Shown: piece by piece, positions 23,716 through 34,361 of the stretch
Numbering within the stretch: the first letter of the stretch is position 1
Layout: every line of letters begins with the position of its first letter
From: Nemertoderma westbladi
Lineage: Eukaryota; Xenacoelomorpha; Nemertodermatida; Nemertodermatidae
Assembly: GCA_032718475.1 (NCBI GenBank)
Contig: JAUCBJ010007113.1
Location: 1 to 64,000 of the forward strand
Direction of reading: 5' to 3'
DNA length: 64,000 nucleotides
Notes under the pieces: model-generated
What the model was told of the DNA's origin: nothing
Databases searched by the model: none
What the model saw: only the letters and a program-made list of their open reading frames with translations
Position numbers and translations under genes: made by a program

Positions 23716-24110
23716 TACATCAGATAAGCATTGCATCAGCTAAGCACTGCATCAACTAAGCACTGCAACAGCTAAGCACTACATCACCACTGCAACAGCT
23801 AAAAACTGCATCAGCTAGGCACTAGATCAGCTAAGAATTGCATCAGCTAAGCACTAGATCAGCTAAGAACTGCATCAGCTAAGAAAAGGCATCAGCTAAG
23901 CACTGCATCAGCTAAGACCTGTATCAGCTTAGCACCGCACCAGCTAAGAACTGCATCAGCTAAGCACTACATCACCACTACAACAGGGAACAGCTAAGAA
24001 CTGTATCAGCTAAGTGCTGTACTAGATCAGTAGTGTATGAGCTAAGCAGTGCATCAGCTATGTACTACATCAGATAAGGACTGCATAATTTATGCACAAC
24101 ATAACCTAAG
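23716..24110. repeat. 16-bp minisatellite (GCATCAGCTAAGCACT)
   Basis: About 23 imperfect units of GCATCAGCTAAGCACT with substitutions and small gaps, decaying toward the right end. It lies in the presumed intron between the linker and transmembrane exons. Confidence 0.85.
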
Positions 24111-24119
24111 TCCTGTAAT

Positions 24120-25235
24120 CTGTTAAAAACTAGTTGGCTAAACAGTTAGTGGTGAAATGGACACAGAATGCAGGACTGATGATGAAGTATAAAATAGATA
24201 ATAGCAATAGCCTGAGCATCAAATTATGAGTCAATGACACAAAATAACTGCAAACAGTAAATATTTTTTGAAAAGGGAAAACTTTATTTAATTAAATTTA
24301 AAACATGAAGGGAAAGAAACAGGTTAAGGTGTCAGTGTTTTCTAACAATAACACTTTCAAATTAACCACTGTAACAAAATAAAACGTTATTTCATATGCG
24401 ACCAATTAACGCTGGATATAATTTTTTTATTTGTGATCAATGTGCACCGCTATCTGCATATTATAGAATGTTATTACAAGTTATGATAATTTGCAGTATT
24501 GATTATTTTATGGCTGGTTTCGTTACCTACTGCCGCATGGGATTTCCAATATTGTGTGCTACAACTGGGGCAGCTGCCGTCCTTGGTCAGGTGCTACTGG
24601 GATGGTGTACTGTCTGTGTGAACGTGGTACACATTCAATGACGATGGACTTACTTATACATATACACAGTACCGATATTAATAGGACTCAATCACATTGT
24701 CCACACGCCTTCTCAGAACGTTGGCTGCCCCATACGAAACTTATTTATTAATATAATGCCCTAAGTTGATTCACCTGAGTGCGTATATTCACGGTTTATG
24801 AGTAGGGAGCCAATGTTCCAGGCTTGATATCCCTACTAGATCAATGGTTCCTACTAGAGATCAGAATTAATGCACAGTTTTTTCATAACCTCAACCACTG
24901 AAACCTTACAAGTGATCTGTAGGTTTTACCCCAACCAAGTGCGCTTTCTTAAGAAACTAAAGCTAATACTGTAGGGCGACTTTAAAGTGAAGTTTCCAAA
25001 GTATAAGAAGAGGAATGAAGAATTGTGTGAGGTGGGGGCGAAGTATAGGCCAACCTTCCCGACCACCCGAGGAAGCAGCACCTATTGCTTGCGCCATCAT
25101 TCTCTCGTCTTGGCAGTCGATTATAAAACATTCCAAGCTTTATTTGTATAACAGGCAGTAATCAGTAAATGAGGCCCATTTGATCTAAGTATACCAGACT
25201 TTCTGCTGTTCACTTTGCAGGTTGCTCATCCCATG
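24120..25235. other. Presumed intron, no feature recognised
   Basis: AT-rich, with no splice-bounded exon seen. Within it, 24,980-25,135 is GC-richer and looks repeat-derived, but could not be typed. Confidence 0.35.
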
Positions 25236-25240
25236 TGAAG

Positions 25241-25498
25241 AATACCAGGTTTTGTCAAAGGTGGTGGTGGATCGATCTTTAGGGTGATCAAAGGAAACAG
25301 TTATTGCCAATATTTCAACCCAATATGTATTTAAATACAATTAACAGGCCTTGAACAGGGCATAGCTCGTACATACAAACTAACTACTAAAACCACTAAA
25401 CACTACTTCCTATCAGCACTACTTCAAACTATCTGACTAAAAATTGTTTCCTTTGATCACCTCTAAAGATCCACCACCTCCTTTGACTACTCTATGTG
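25241..25498. repeat. Inverted repeat with ~50-bp arms
   Basis: Left arm 25,252-25,310 (GTCAAAGGTGGTGGTGGATC … GATCAAAGGAAACAG) is the reverse complement, with a few mismatches, of 25,446-25,495. AATACCAGGTTTT lies just outside the left arm and again at 25,520. It is probably a small foldback transposon. Confidence 0.65.
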
Positions 25499-26026
25499 AC
25501 CTGGGCGAGGAACTATCTTTGGAATACCAGGTTTTCACTGAAACCACAGGTTACAGAAGGGTGGAATGGAATCTAACCAAAACAATATTGCAAACCAAAA
25601 TTTATTACGTAAACAACAATACGAATTAGTATCTGTATAGGTTATAAGACAGAAATAAGCCCTAATATAACTTATATGGAGAAGAAAAAAAATACAAATT
25701 CTTAATATATAAAATTACAATAAAATTTCGACAAATGTGAATACGTGGCCTTCTTCACATGGCTGGTAATCAATCCGGTAAATATCTCGAATTTCACGAC
25801 TTCTAAATATTTATGTACAAAATCCATGTTACTAAAACCGCAAACTGATTTATTTTTTTGATTTAATTTTACAGAAGTAATAATGATAATGTGCTTTGAT
25901 TATATTTTATATGCTTTGTTGATGTGCGGGGTGATTTCCTGAGAAAATTTAAGAATTATTGTTTCTTGTTTATGCTTATTATAAAACTAGCTTTGTTAGT
26001 ATACATATAATCCAGTTCCCCGGTTA

Positions 26027-26097
26027 ATTTGCTAATAATTAATGTTTGCCAATAATTAATGTTTGCTAATGATTAATGTTTGCTAATAATTAATGCT
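26027..26097. repeat. 17-bp tandem repeat beside a splice donor
   Basis: Four units of GCTAATAATTAATGTTT end only a few bases from the minus-strand splice donor at 26,103. Confidence 0.75.
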
Positions 26098-26103
26098 ACC
26101 TAC

Positions 26104-26295
26104 CATCTCTGTTGATAGGTAGACTGTCGGCACTTCTGCTGTTGGTACGATTCTTCTTGGATAGGAAGGCTTTGTGGCAGCAGTCATCCTTACAGTTCTT
26201 GAAACAGAGCTTTTTATTTAGGTACAGGAATAGGATAACCAAGAGTATGGTAAGTACAATAATGACAGAGAGGAAGATGACAGCTTGAATCGGAA
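26104..26295 (-). CDS. Synaptotagmin-14/16-like gene, transmembrane exon
   Basis: On the minus strand, acceptor TTTTTTATTTCAG precedes a 192-nt exon ending GATG|GTAGGT. In phase 1 it reads PIQAVIFLSVIIVLTILLV then ILFLYLNKKLCFKN: about 22 hydrophobic residues followed by a Lys/Cys-rich juxtamembrane segment. Human SYT14 has LFLYINKKFCF at the matching place, an almost residue-for-residue match. Synaptotagmin-14/16 proteins are membrane-anchored C2-domain proteins that do not bind calcium, implicated in vesicle trafficking. Both intron boundaries are phase 1 and agree with the neighbouring exons. The Cys pair in KDDCCHK could be palmitoylated (inference). Confidence 0.72.
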
Positions 26296-26829
26296 CTGAA
26301 ATAAAAAATAGTTAAAGTAATACAAGTATATGGGTAAAAATAGCAATTGAGATAAAATGATTCACAGATTCAGTTATTATATTTAATTTCCAATTAAAAC
26401 AATATTATGGCAAATAAAATAAATAAAATAATGAATATGAATGAATATGTATTTAAAATAATTTATAAAAATTGCTATTTACAAAAAAATATAAAGATAT
26501 ACAACACATCTTAAACCGATTTATCAATCATATAAATTGTAGAAAACTTATTTTATTACATTTTTGCATAGAGAGGATTAATTCCAATAAGAGGATCTAC
26601 AACAAGCAGCGATCCTAAATTTAAACATTATAATTTTTATATTACCTAACACAATAAATAAAGAAAATTATAAAACCTATCTGGGGTGACATAATGAAAC
26701 CGGAACTGAAATCATTCTGAAATGACTAAAGTTAAACTGAATACTCATTGTATGTAATCTCGTACATTATACATACTAATACTACAACTACTATCTGCAA
26801 GCTGCATTATATATATATATATTACATAT

Positions 26830-27120
26830 ATATTAAGAATGCTGTGTCGGAGTTTCGACAAAATTAACACCCTAACACCCATGACATTTGCTGGATCATC
26901 CGCATCTTCAAGGACAGTGTCCTTTAAGATGCGTCTCAAGAAAGTCATTGGTTGTTCACCATGCTTATTCACTCCATGAGGACGTCATTCGCGAGATTAT
27001 GCACTGGCTGGTCCTCACGGCGAAAGCAATGTCCTGCAAAGCGGAGGCGGTTCCGTTCCAGAGTCAAGCTAGGGGAGACTAATGAAACACCTCCAAGGTT
27101 GTATAGAGTCTGATTTGATG
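26830..27120 (-). mobile_element. LINE 3' remnant with RT C-terminal motif
   Basis: The minus strand encodes NRLRFAGHCFRREDQPV, then FLRRILKDT, the conserved C-terminal block of RTE-like LINE polymerases (compare RLRFSGHCW in the 5-kb element). The 5' part is truncated. The 3' end lies near an AT repeat at 26,808-26,832. It is a different family from the 5-kb element and the same as 15,565-15,740. Confidence 0.7.
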
Positions 27121-27129
27121 TGTTAATTG

Positions 27130-27740
27130 TACTTGACACAATGAAAAAAGTATACATTATACAAACATAGTATAAGTATCGAAATTCATTGTTTTTCAAT
27201 TAAAAAACAGTCAATAATCCATAATAGTGCACGCATACTTAATTTAAGGCGACAATTATTGTGCTGGTGGAACCTGAAATCAGTTCGGTAAGAGGATAAT
27301 ATCAACTGCAACCCAAATGGCTGACTAATCCGACTACAAGAACCACTACGTACTCGCCATGGGGTTTCAGTTGAGCAGTACCATGAATCCCTCAGTAGAA
27401 CGCATTCGATTATCTTGATTAATGCCGCTCTTGCTGTTCCACGGATGTCTATATAATCTATGCGGCTTTTTAATTGGGTCTGGGAGGATCAAACGATCAA
27501 ACCGTATAAACGTACAGCGATGGCTGTTATGCAATCCCTGATATTCAAGCTCACCCAAGGAAATCTATTTACTGGAGGATAATTTCAAAGAAATTGATCT
27601 GGGAAGCTTTCGTCTGGGGATAAAGCATATCTCTGAACCGGACTTAAAGGCGATCACGGTATAATAATGATACTGCTGTATACTAGGTTATCATATTGGT
27701 ACAGTATTGTCTTCGTTTAATGTTTGCGACATTGCTCTGG
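27130..27740. other. Presumed intron, no feature recognised
   Basis: No domain-bearing frame or splice-bounded exon was identified. Confidence 0.3.
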
Positions 27741-28956
27741 TCGGTTACGTCGCGTTTCGGCAACTGTCGGCAACTTAGGCAACTCAAATTCGCGTTTCGG
27801 CAACTGAACAATTACGTTTCACCAACTGCTATAGTTGTGTTTCGGCAACTCGTAGTTGCATTTCGGCGAACTGAAGTCGCGTTTCGGCAACTGTCGGCAA
27901 CTTAGGCAACTCAAATTCGCGTTTCGGCAACTGAACAATTACGTTTCACCAACTGCTATAGTTGTGTTTCGGCAACTCGTAGTTGCATTTCGGCAAACTG
28001 AAGTCGCGTTTCGGTCACAAACCCTCTTATCTAATGTAACTGTGACTACATTCATTATGTAAGTAAATGATAAATGATGACAAGTTTAAGTTAGTTATAG
28101 TTATTGACAGCAGAGTTGTTAATTGTTTGAGTTAGTTATAGTTATTGACGGCAGAGTTGTTAATTGGTCATTTATATGTGTACATTGCCGGTTTGCACAT
28201 ATGGCAGTGATAAAATATGATGTCGTGGTCTGATTGATAAATGTGGTTTTTTTCCATCCGTGGCGTTCCGTCCGTGACGCTGGACAGCTGTCACTCAAAC
28301 TAACCTAAAATTAGAACTAATCAATGTACGATCTCCATTTTGGGCTCAAACTGATCCTGAGATAATGTATGTCGGATTCTGAATAAATAACTCTACTGAG
28401 TGGAACGCGAGAGGAAAAACCAAAATTGAAAAGGGGAATAGATAAACAGTACTGTATGAATTAATATCAGGTTGAATTATACAGTCATATCAGGTTGAAT
28501 TAATAGACTTATAATATATCGAATAATATGTAGACAATATTATATGGAATTAATAACATCAGTTCTATATAACTCGAAGTAGTGTTGGAGTAGGCGTGGG
28601 TAAAATAATGTAGAATGAAAATGAATAATGGGAAACGAATGAGGCAAAGGTAATAAATAATACTGATTTGCTCTGACGATGTGACGATATGACTTTGTGA
28701 CGATGAGATTCCACCTATCTCTATACTGTAGGCTCTATACAGTATCCAGTTGGACTTGGACCGAAACGCATCTATCAGTTTGCCTAAGCGCATCATGTTA
28801 ACAACAGTTGCCGAAATGAAACTATGAGTTGCCAAAATGCATCAATCACTCAGTTGCAGAAACGTAACTTTGTTACCTTGTTGCCGAAACGCGACTACTA
28901 TGAGTTGCCGAAACGCGGCTCTAACGATACTATAAGTTGCCGAAACGCGATAACAC
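27740..28956. mobile_element. Foldback-type element with repeated GTTGCCGAAACGC motifs
   Basis: The left end (27,751-28,013) holds GCGTTTCGGCAACTG and relatives about a dozen times, arranged as two 127-bp direct repeats (27,751 and 27,878). The right end (28,763-28,956) holds the same motif in the opposite orientation (GTTGCCGAAACGCG at 28,880, 28,904 and 28,936). About 750 bp of unrelated AT-rich DNA lies between. Composite inverted ends made of short direct repeats are typical of Foldback-like DNA transposons. No transposase is present. Confidence 0.6.
28091..28165. repeat. 41-bp direct duplication, two copies
   Basis: TTAGTTATAGTTATTGAC starts at 28,091 and again at 28,132, with the rest of the unit (GCAGAGTTGTTAATTG) following each. 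It is a two-copy array of almost the unit length seen in the four large minisatellites. Confidence 0.8.
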
Positions 28957-29212
28957 CCTCTGATCCAGGTAAGACAGTTATTAAAAAAAATTTCATATTG
29001 TGTTTTGTGTTATAATAGTTTAACGATGGCTAAGACCACTTTGTCGACAGGAAAAGGCTAATCTAATGACCTCTGGTATTAATGGATTATACCAGAGCTC
29101 ATAACAACATTTATCGTGATGTGTTTGCATTTGATAATACTGTATTATACAAGATATGATTATTCACTTTAATACACCATGTCCTGGAATGTGACTAAAT
29201 TACCAATTTAGG

Positions 29213-29275
29213 GAAAGGAGCAAGTTACAGTGGAAAGTTATTCTAACCAAAACAGTAAACGAATGTCACTATAAT
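29213..29275 (+). repeat. Dispersed short repeat (GGAGCAAGTTACAGTGG…)
   Basis: GGAGCAAGTTACAGTGG, then TTCTAACCAAAACAGTAAA. The same module occurs at 62,929 (+) and in the opposite orientation at 31,165-31,230 and 61,576-61,640. Confidence 0.6.
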
Positions 29276-29388
29276 AGATAAGTCTTATTTTTTAAAGTAA
29301 TCAGCTGTTATTTGCATTGTTTTTTTCCCTGGAGAGGGATGAATTTTGAATTGGAACAATGAATTTTGATTGGGTTGCATCGAAAGTA

Positions 29389-29455
29389 CCCCCCCCCCCC
29401 CCCTGCCTGGAATATAGTGTCGTAATTCAGTGAAATGCCCCCCCCCCCCCCCCCC
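29389..29455. repeat. Two poly-C tracts
   Basis: Runs of 15 C (29,389-29,403) and 18 C (29,438-29,455) separated by 34 bp, both next to GTAC. Confidence 0.9.
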
Positions 29456-29539
29456 GTACCCCCTTAATGAGATTGCATGACATTTGAAACAGATATAGTT
29501 TCACCTACTTCCTCCTTGAGTTTACTATATTTCATAAAT

Positions 29540-29660
29540 GCACAATATTCTGGAACATTTTTTTTATCTTATAAGTAACAGGGCAATAATGCAATGCGTA
29601 TAATAATAATACTACTACGTGGATATTCATACATAAACAAAATGTTCTAGAACATGGTGT
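29540..29660. repeat. Repeat bounded by TTCnnGAAC palindromes, copy 1
   Basis: TTCTGGAAC (29,548) and TTCTAGAAC (29,645) are 97 bp apart. A second copy at 32,075-32,195 has TTCTAGAAC and TTCCAGAAC 96 bp apart and shares CATAAACAAAATGTT. The palindromes match the heat-shock-element core but are probably just part of the repeat. Confidence 0.5.
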
Positions 29661-30293
29661 AATTTATTAGATCAATAAATGGCATGTAGCGGAAGTAAAT
29701 ATATGCAACATTAGAATACTCATATCTTATTTCCCAACCAAATTTAAATGCTTTTAGATATTTGGAATCCTTCCACGGCCGGATTTCCTTTACTACCAAC
29801 AAATTACTATAAGGTTGAAAAATAACAACTGTAGTAGGACTGGTGCATTATCGTCGGAGACACTTTTATTAAACGCCTGTAGCTTTGCTAGATATTGAAT
29901 ACGAAAATTACAAATTCTGACTCACCCACTCAGGAGGAGGTACACTTTACACAATAACCCGGGGGGGGCACGAGGCGAGGCCCCCTTACCCCCGTTGCCA
30001 CCCTTGCGAACGCCAGCCCAGGAGTAGACATTGTACAGTAATGTAATACAGTGCGACTGGTATTAAAACAAAATATGAATAAATAATTAAATAAATCTAA
30101 TAAATCTTCAAGTTTCTTATAACATAATAATGGTAAATTGAATCCAATGTTACTAAATCTGCAACAATAATAATGTCATCTATCTTTTAAACCTTCTTTA
30201 TCAAAAAGATACGATTATTTTATATATTTTTTTACAATCATTTTAATTGAATGTCAAATTTTCATAGGTAAATCATAAAAATTGTAATCTCAC

Positions 30294-30339
30294 CTGATAG
30301 GCCAGTTCCCTTGTCGGCAGCATCAGACACCGCCATCAT
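30294..30339 (-). CDS. Possible alternative first coding exon of the synaptotagmin-like gene
   Basis: On the minus strand ATGATGGCGG (A at -3, G at +4 for the second ATG) starts 15 codons, MMAVSDAADKGTGLS, ending in phase 1 at the strong donor CAG|GTGAGA. Joined to the transmembrane exon this gives …GLS-V-PIQAV. The exon at 31,373-31,514 has the same end phase, so the two are candidates for mutually exclusive N-termini. Upstream DNA (30,340-30,640) is GC- and CpG-rich, as expected for a 5' UTR or promoter. Confidence 0.45.
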
Positions 30340-30640
30340 TCAGTGCGGACATGCCATTACTGACACCAGGACCGCACAGAAACCCGTGTATAGTCTGTGC
30401 GTCTGCCCCAAAGTAACGTCTTAAACTTTGATAAGATACCGGCGATGGGAAATAGAAACTAGCACGAGCTACACAAGGCGACGCCGATAATATTACAGGT
30501 TTTACGGATGAACCCAACCTGGCTACTCGGGAACTAGGCCGGTTGGCCAAGGTAGGGAACTATTGCCATGGGAACCATGTAGCAGTGTGGGAAGCTCTCG
30601 TCCAACCCGGCGCCGAACTCAGCCACGCGTAATCTTACTG
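30340..30640 (-). promoter_or_regulatory. GC/CpG-rich presumed 5' UTR and promoter
   Basis: This stretch stands out from AT-rich flanks by GC content and CpG density, and lies directly upstream of the candidate first exon at 30,294-30,339. A 75-codon frame inside it overlaps the start codon out of frame. No TATA box was seen, consistent with a CpG-type promoter (inference). Confidence 0.35.
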
Positions 30641-31164
30641 TATGACATTAGGGATTGTGTGATGTAGGTGCTCCGTGGACTGTGTTATGTGCTCGACACA
30701 CTAATACACAAGGTTGGTTGAACGCAAAACCTCCTAGGTAATGAGTTAGTTTTCTGTGGGGGAGGCTAAGCTGGCATTTGCGCAATAATCTATTTGATCA
30801 AATTCACTTCATATCAATTCTGTACGTCTCTGGAGATTTGTTTGTGTTTCGCCAATTCCTTTTACATCAATGGGATTTCCCATTGTGATGGAAAAGTAGC
30901 GAAGATGATTCAGACAAGTCTGTCCTTGAATGCACCAAAGTTTGGTGATATAATAGCAATTGATACTCAAATCCACTTAAATTATTGATGTTCAATTTTA
31001 ATTGATGTTCAATTAACGCATAGGCCTAGAGTAGGTCCTAGTAAAACGAATGCGTGAGTTGTTTTCAACTACTGTCACCTGCAACTACCACTGTAATAAT
31101 AATAATATTTATAAAACGCCTTTCTAAGCACTTATTTCAAGGCGCTTCACAACTGTAGCATGTT

Positions 31165-31230
31165 CAATTGACCTTAGTTTATTGTTTTGGTTAGAATAAC
31201 GTGCCACTGTGACCTGTCCTTTGATTAATT
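31165..31230 (-). repeat. Dispersed short repeat, reverse copy
   Basis: TTTATTGTTTTGGTTAGAA then GTGCCACTGTGACCTG is the reverse complement of the 29,213 and 62,929 modules. Just left, AACGCCTTTCTAAGC with CAAGGCGCTTCAC (31,116-31,150) forms another inverted pair. Confidence 0.55.
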
Positions 31231-31372
31231 ACCCGAGATGGAATTTGCGTCGCGTCGGGGGGAATTCCCCCTGTCTCAAATGTTTTAAACAAGAAAATAA
31301 TTATTACATAAATGGTAATTTATTGCAAATTATATGACTCTTCATGTTGAGTTATTTATATTAACTACTTAC

Positions 31373-31514
31373 TGCTAATCGCTTCAGCGATATCTTCTGC
31401 AACACCAATAACGACTACGGGTAGTTTTGAATCTTTGTGTTCTTTCACACCATTCAATTCATCGTTCTTTCGTTCGACGTCGATATTTCCCATTAGTTTA
31501 CCACTGGACACCAC
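31373..31514 (-). CDS. Synaptotagmin-14/16-like gene, N-terminal exon
   Basis: On the minus strand, AACTGTGTAG precedes a 142-nt exon ending AGCA|GTAAGT, a strong donor. It is open from GTG GTG: VVSSGKLMGNIDVERKND, then a charged stretch and LPVVVIGVAEDIAEAIS. It ends in phase 1, so the split codon joins the transmembrane exon as Ile (…AIS-I-PIQAV). It would form the short luminal or extracellular N-terminus. An internal Met (residue 8) could be the start if this is a first exon. The acceptor is pyrimidine-poor, so the upstream boundary is less certain than the donor. Confidence 0.6.
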
Positions 31515-32074
31515 CTACACAGTTGGTTATAAAATATGTAAGGGTTTAAAACTAAAAATAATATTTAAGTTGCCAATATTGATATTAATTACTGATATTC
31601 AATTAAATTAATCAGTAACTATTATGCAATAAATGTACACGAACACGATCGTGTGTGTGGCCTTCAATCAGGACAAAGTAGTCGCCCTCTTGTGGAATAC
31701 TGGATAATTGTAGTGTACTTCACCCAAATTATATTTCAGACTTTTGACAGATTATATGTGTAATGTGTACCAGGTTTGGTTTAATTTATGAAAGAATAAT
31801 TGAGTAGTGTCCAAACATCTGCCAACTGACAGACAGATATACAAGCATGATCCGTAATATAGTGTCATTTTCTGATGACGCGGAACCCATCCCATTCTCC
31901 AATTATCGCGTTAGTCGTAATTTGTTCATATCAATATAAAGCTTACATTGGAAGCATTACAAATATGTTACAATATCTGAATTTGTTGAGAAAATTGAGA
32001 TTTGCTGAGAAATACGCATTCAAAGATCGCAAGAATTATTGTTCTCTGTAAGCCATTTATTCTATTTAATAAAT

Positions 32075-32195
32075 ACACAAAATTCTAGAACGAGTTATTT
32101 ATTTTGTGAGTTCGTGGGCAACAGCGGTATGCCTATACAATATCTAAATTACGTAGCTAATCATATATAAACAAAATGTTCCAGAACAATGGCTG
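32075..32195. repeat. Repeat bounded by TTCnnGAAC palindromes, copy 2
   Basis: TTCTAGAAC at 32,083 and TTCCAGAAC at 32,179, same spacing and orientation as 29,540-29,660. Confidence 0.5.
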
Positions 32196-32845
32196 GTTGC
32201 GAGAAAAGGGACCTGGGGAAAAAATGTTCATTCTGATAAAAACGCGATTAAAGTGTGGCTCTTAAAATCGACTGTTTTCATTGGTTTATTGGTCGTTATT
32301 GGGGTGTTTGCATTGGTTTATTGGTCGTTATTGGGTTTTATTAGAGCGAAATTCAAACTGAATTATACTAATAATAGTACTAAGTACTGTATACACTTGT
32401 TTTTTTTAGATTATCGTAGAATATATGTAGCCTATTCAATACACTAATAATTTAGAATTTATTATGGAAACTGAAGCAGAGTGGCTGAACCTATTAAATA
32501 ATAGGGTTTTCTAGGATCTAGGTTAGTTTAGCTAGGACCATTAGGTTAATTTTTTTCTAGGATTTGTAGAAACAAGCCAGGAAACAAAAGACTGTTTGCT
32601 TGGCATGTTGGTGCTCCTGAATTGGGTTGGCACATCTTACACCTCCCCGTGACTGTCACATCGTCAGAATTTGTCCACATTCCAACCACCTCAATAGAAA
32701 ATAGGGCTGGGTTTGTTAGTTTTTTGTGTTAGTGTTTTGAGTACACGGTTTCGCTTTATTACTAACAATGGACAGGTCAGTCTTTGAGTACACGGTTTCG
32801 GTCTAGGTTAAGCTAATTAACCTAATCTTAGGTTCAAAAAATTAA

Positions 32846-33033
32846 CATTGGTTGCGAGAAAAGGGACCTGCGTTTTTAATTTTTTGTTTAAAAACTCATA
32901 ACTTTTTAACGAAAAACGATATGAAAAAACTAGTTCGATATTTGGAAAGCCCAGAAAATTCTGCATCTAATAGGCCTAAAAACGCAAAAGCGACCATGTG
33001 GTCCCCAGGTCCCTTTTCTCGCAACCAGCCACA
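32846..33033. mobile_element. 188-bp MITE with ~22-bp terminal inverted repeats
   Basis: GGTTGCGAGAAAAGGGACCT at the left is mirrored by AGGTCCCTTTTCTCGCAACC at the right (ends 33,029). A further solitary copy of the same end (GGCTGGTTGCGAGAAAAGGG) lies at 32,191, so a larger or older relative may span 32,190-33,033. Confidence 0.7.
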
Positions 33034-33420
33034 ATTAATTAATAGATTAAATGGCCTGCAGCGAAAAATAATTCTTGTAATCTTTGAACGCCTATATCTC
33101 AGCTGTTTCTCAACGAAATTCAGATATTGTTACATATTTGGAATCCTTGCAATGCAAGCTTTCCAATGATATGATATGATGATATTACGACTAATGTGAA
33201 GAATGGCCACGATGTGGAGGGTGCAATTTCGCAAAAGACACTTTTGTAAAAGGCATATAAAAAATCTTAAGGAAAAATCTAAAATTCCGGCTTCATGATA
33301 ACAACCACAGCGAGTTATTACTCGGCTACTCGTGTTTCAACTTTCAAGCAATATGATAAAGATTTGTAGATAAAAAAAATTGTTTGGGGTGGGGTCCGTG
33401 TCATCAGAAAATGAGACTAC

Positions 33421-34361
33421 GTGTCATGGTGTACAACGATTAAATCACGGATCGATACCCATATGCTTACCTCGCTTACTTTCAGTTTTTTCCACAATAA
33501 CACAAATACCTAAATAATAGTACGAAGTTTCATTCAAACTGTGGTACAGTACAGGTTACATGGACCTATTAAATGAAACAATACAATCTTTCTGGCAAAT
33601 ATTATGCAGTACTTTTATTATATAAATCGAAAAATTATTCAAATGTAAAAATTTTTTTCTAATTTAAATATATTTTGTTTATAGGCAGGAGCCTGTACTA
33701 TTTCCAGTACCAACAATTAGCATATCGAATTAATGATAATTTCTATTATCAAAGCTACCAAATATTAAAATTCCTTTAGCTAGGCCTACTGTAATATATA
33801 TAACCAGTACCAAAAGTGTTTGTAGACGCAATATGTATTATTATTGATATTATTTGGTGACCTGTTGAGTTCACATTATTTATGTAAACTCGTCCGAGAT
33901 GAATTACTATTGTATAGTAACCCCGCTTTGACGTACTTAGAAACACATGGTTTCAAGAAGGGTGGTTGTCCAATTTAGGGAGAACCATATGCTACAATAC
34001 CCAGTTTATAGTGACGACAAGTACTTGGGAATAAATTATACCGCGCGTCACTAGTTGGCTGCACAGCACCGTCGTCCTCAAGGCAGAACTCCGTAAGTTT
34101 ATTTTTAGTTCAAAAAATTTAAGATAAAGGGTTCCACTGGCAGACTGGTAAACTCGGTGAAGAGATTCGGCAATCAATTTTATTTCAGCCAACGTACAAA
34201 CTTAACCATCGAATTCGTAACTGGGATTTGGATTGGTCTTGCTGTGATGCAAACTGTCTCAAATAAAAGGTGGTTCCTCAACTAATTTATTTATTTATCA
34301 AGTAATTAATTTGTATGAAATATAACTAACTAACTTACAATTTTATAAAAAAAAACAATTT
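33421..34361. other. No gene recognised
   Basis: AT-rich sequence between the inverted-repeat element and minisatellite B. No exon with matching phase for the synaptotagmin-like gene was found. Confidence 0.3.

Larger units (their letters stand above)
31860..33420. mobile_element. Long inverted-repeat element
   Basis: The left arm starts TCATTTTCTGATGAC (31,863) and includes 31,925-32,045; the right arm ends GTCATCAGAAAATGA (33,397-33,411) and includes 33,065-33,175. The arms match as reverse complements, for example AATTCAGATATTGTTACATA (33,118) against the left arm near 31,970. The core holds other repeats. No transposase was seen. It is interpreted as a non-autonomous foldback or MITE of about 1.56 kb in the synaptotagmin-like gene's upstream region. 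Confidence 0.6.
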
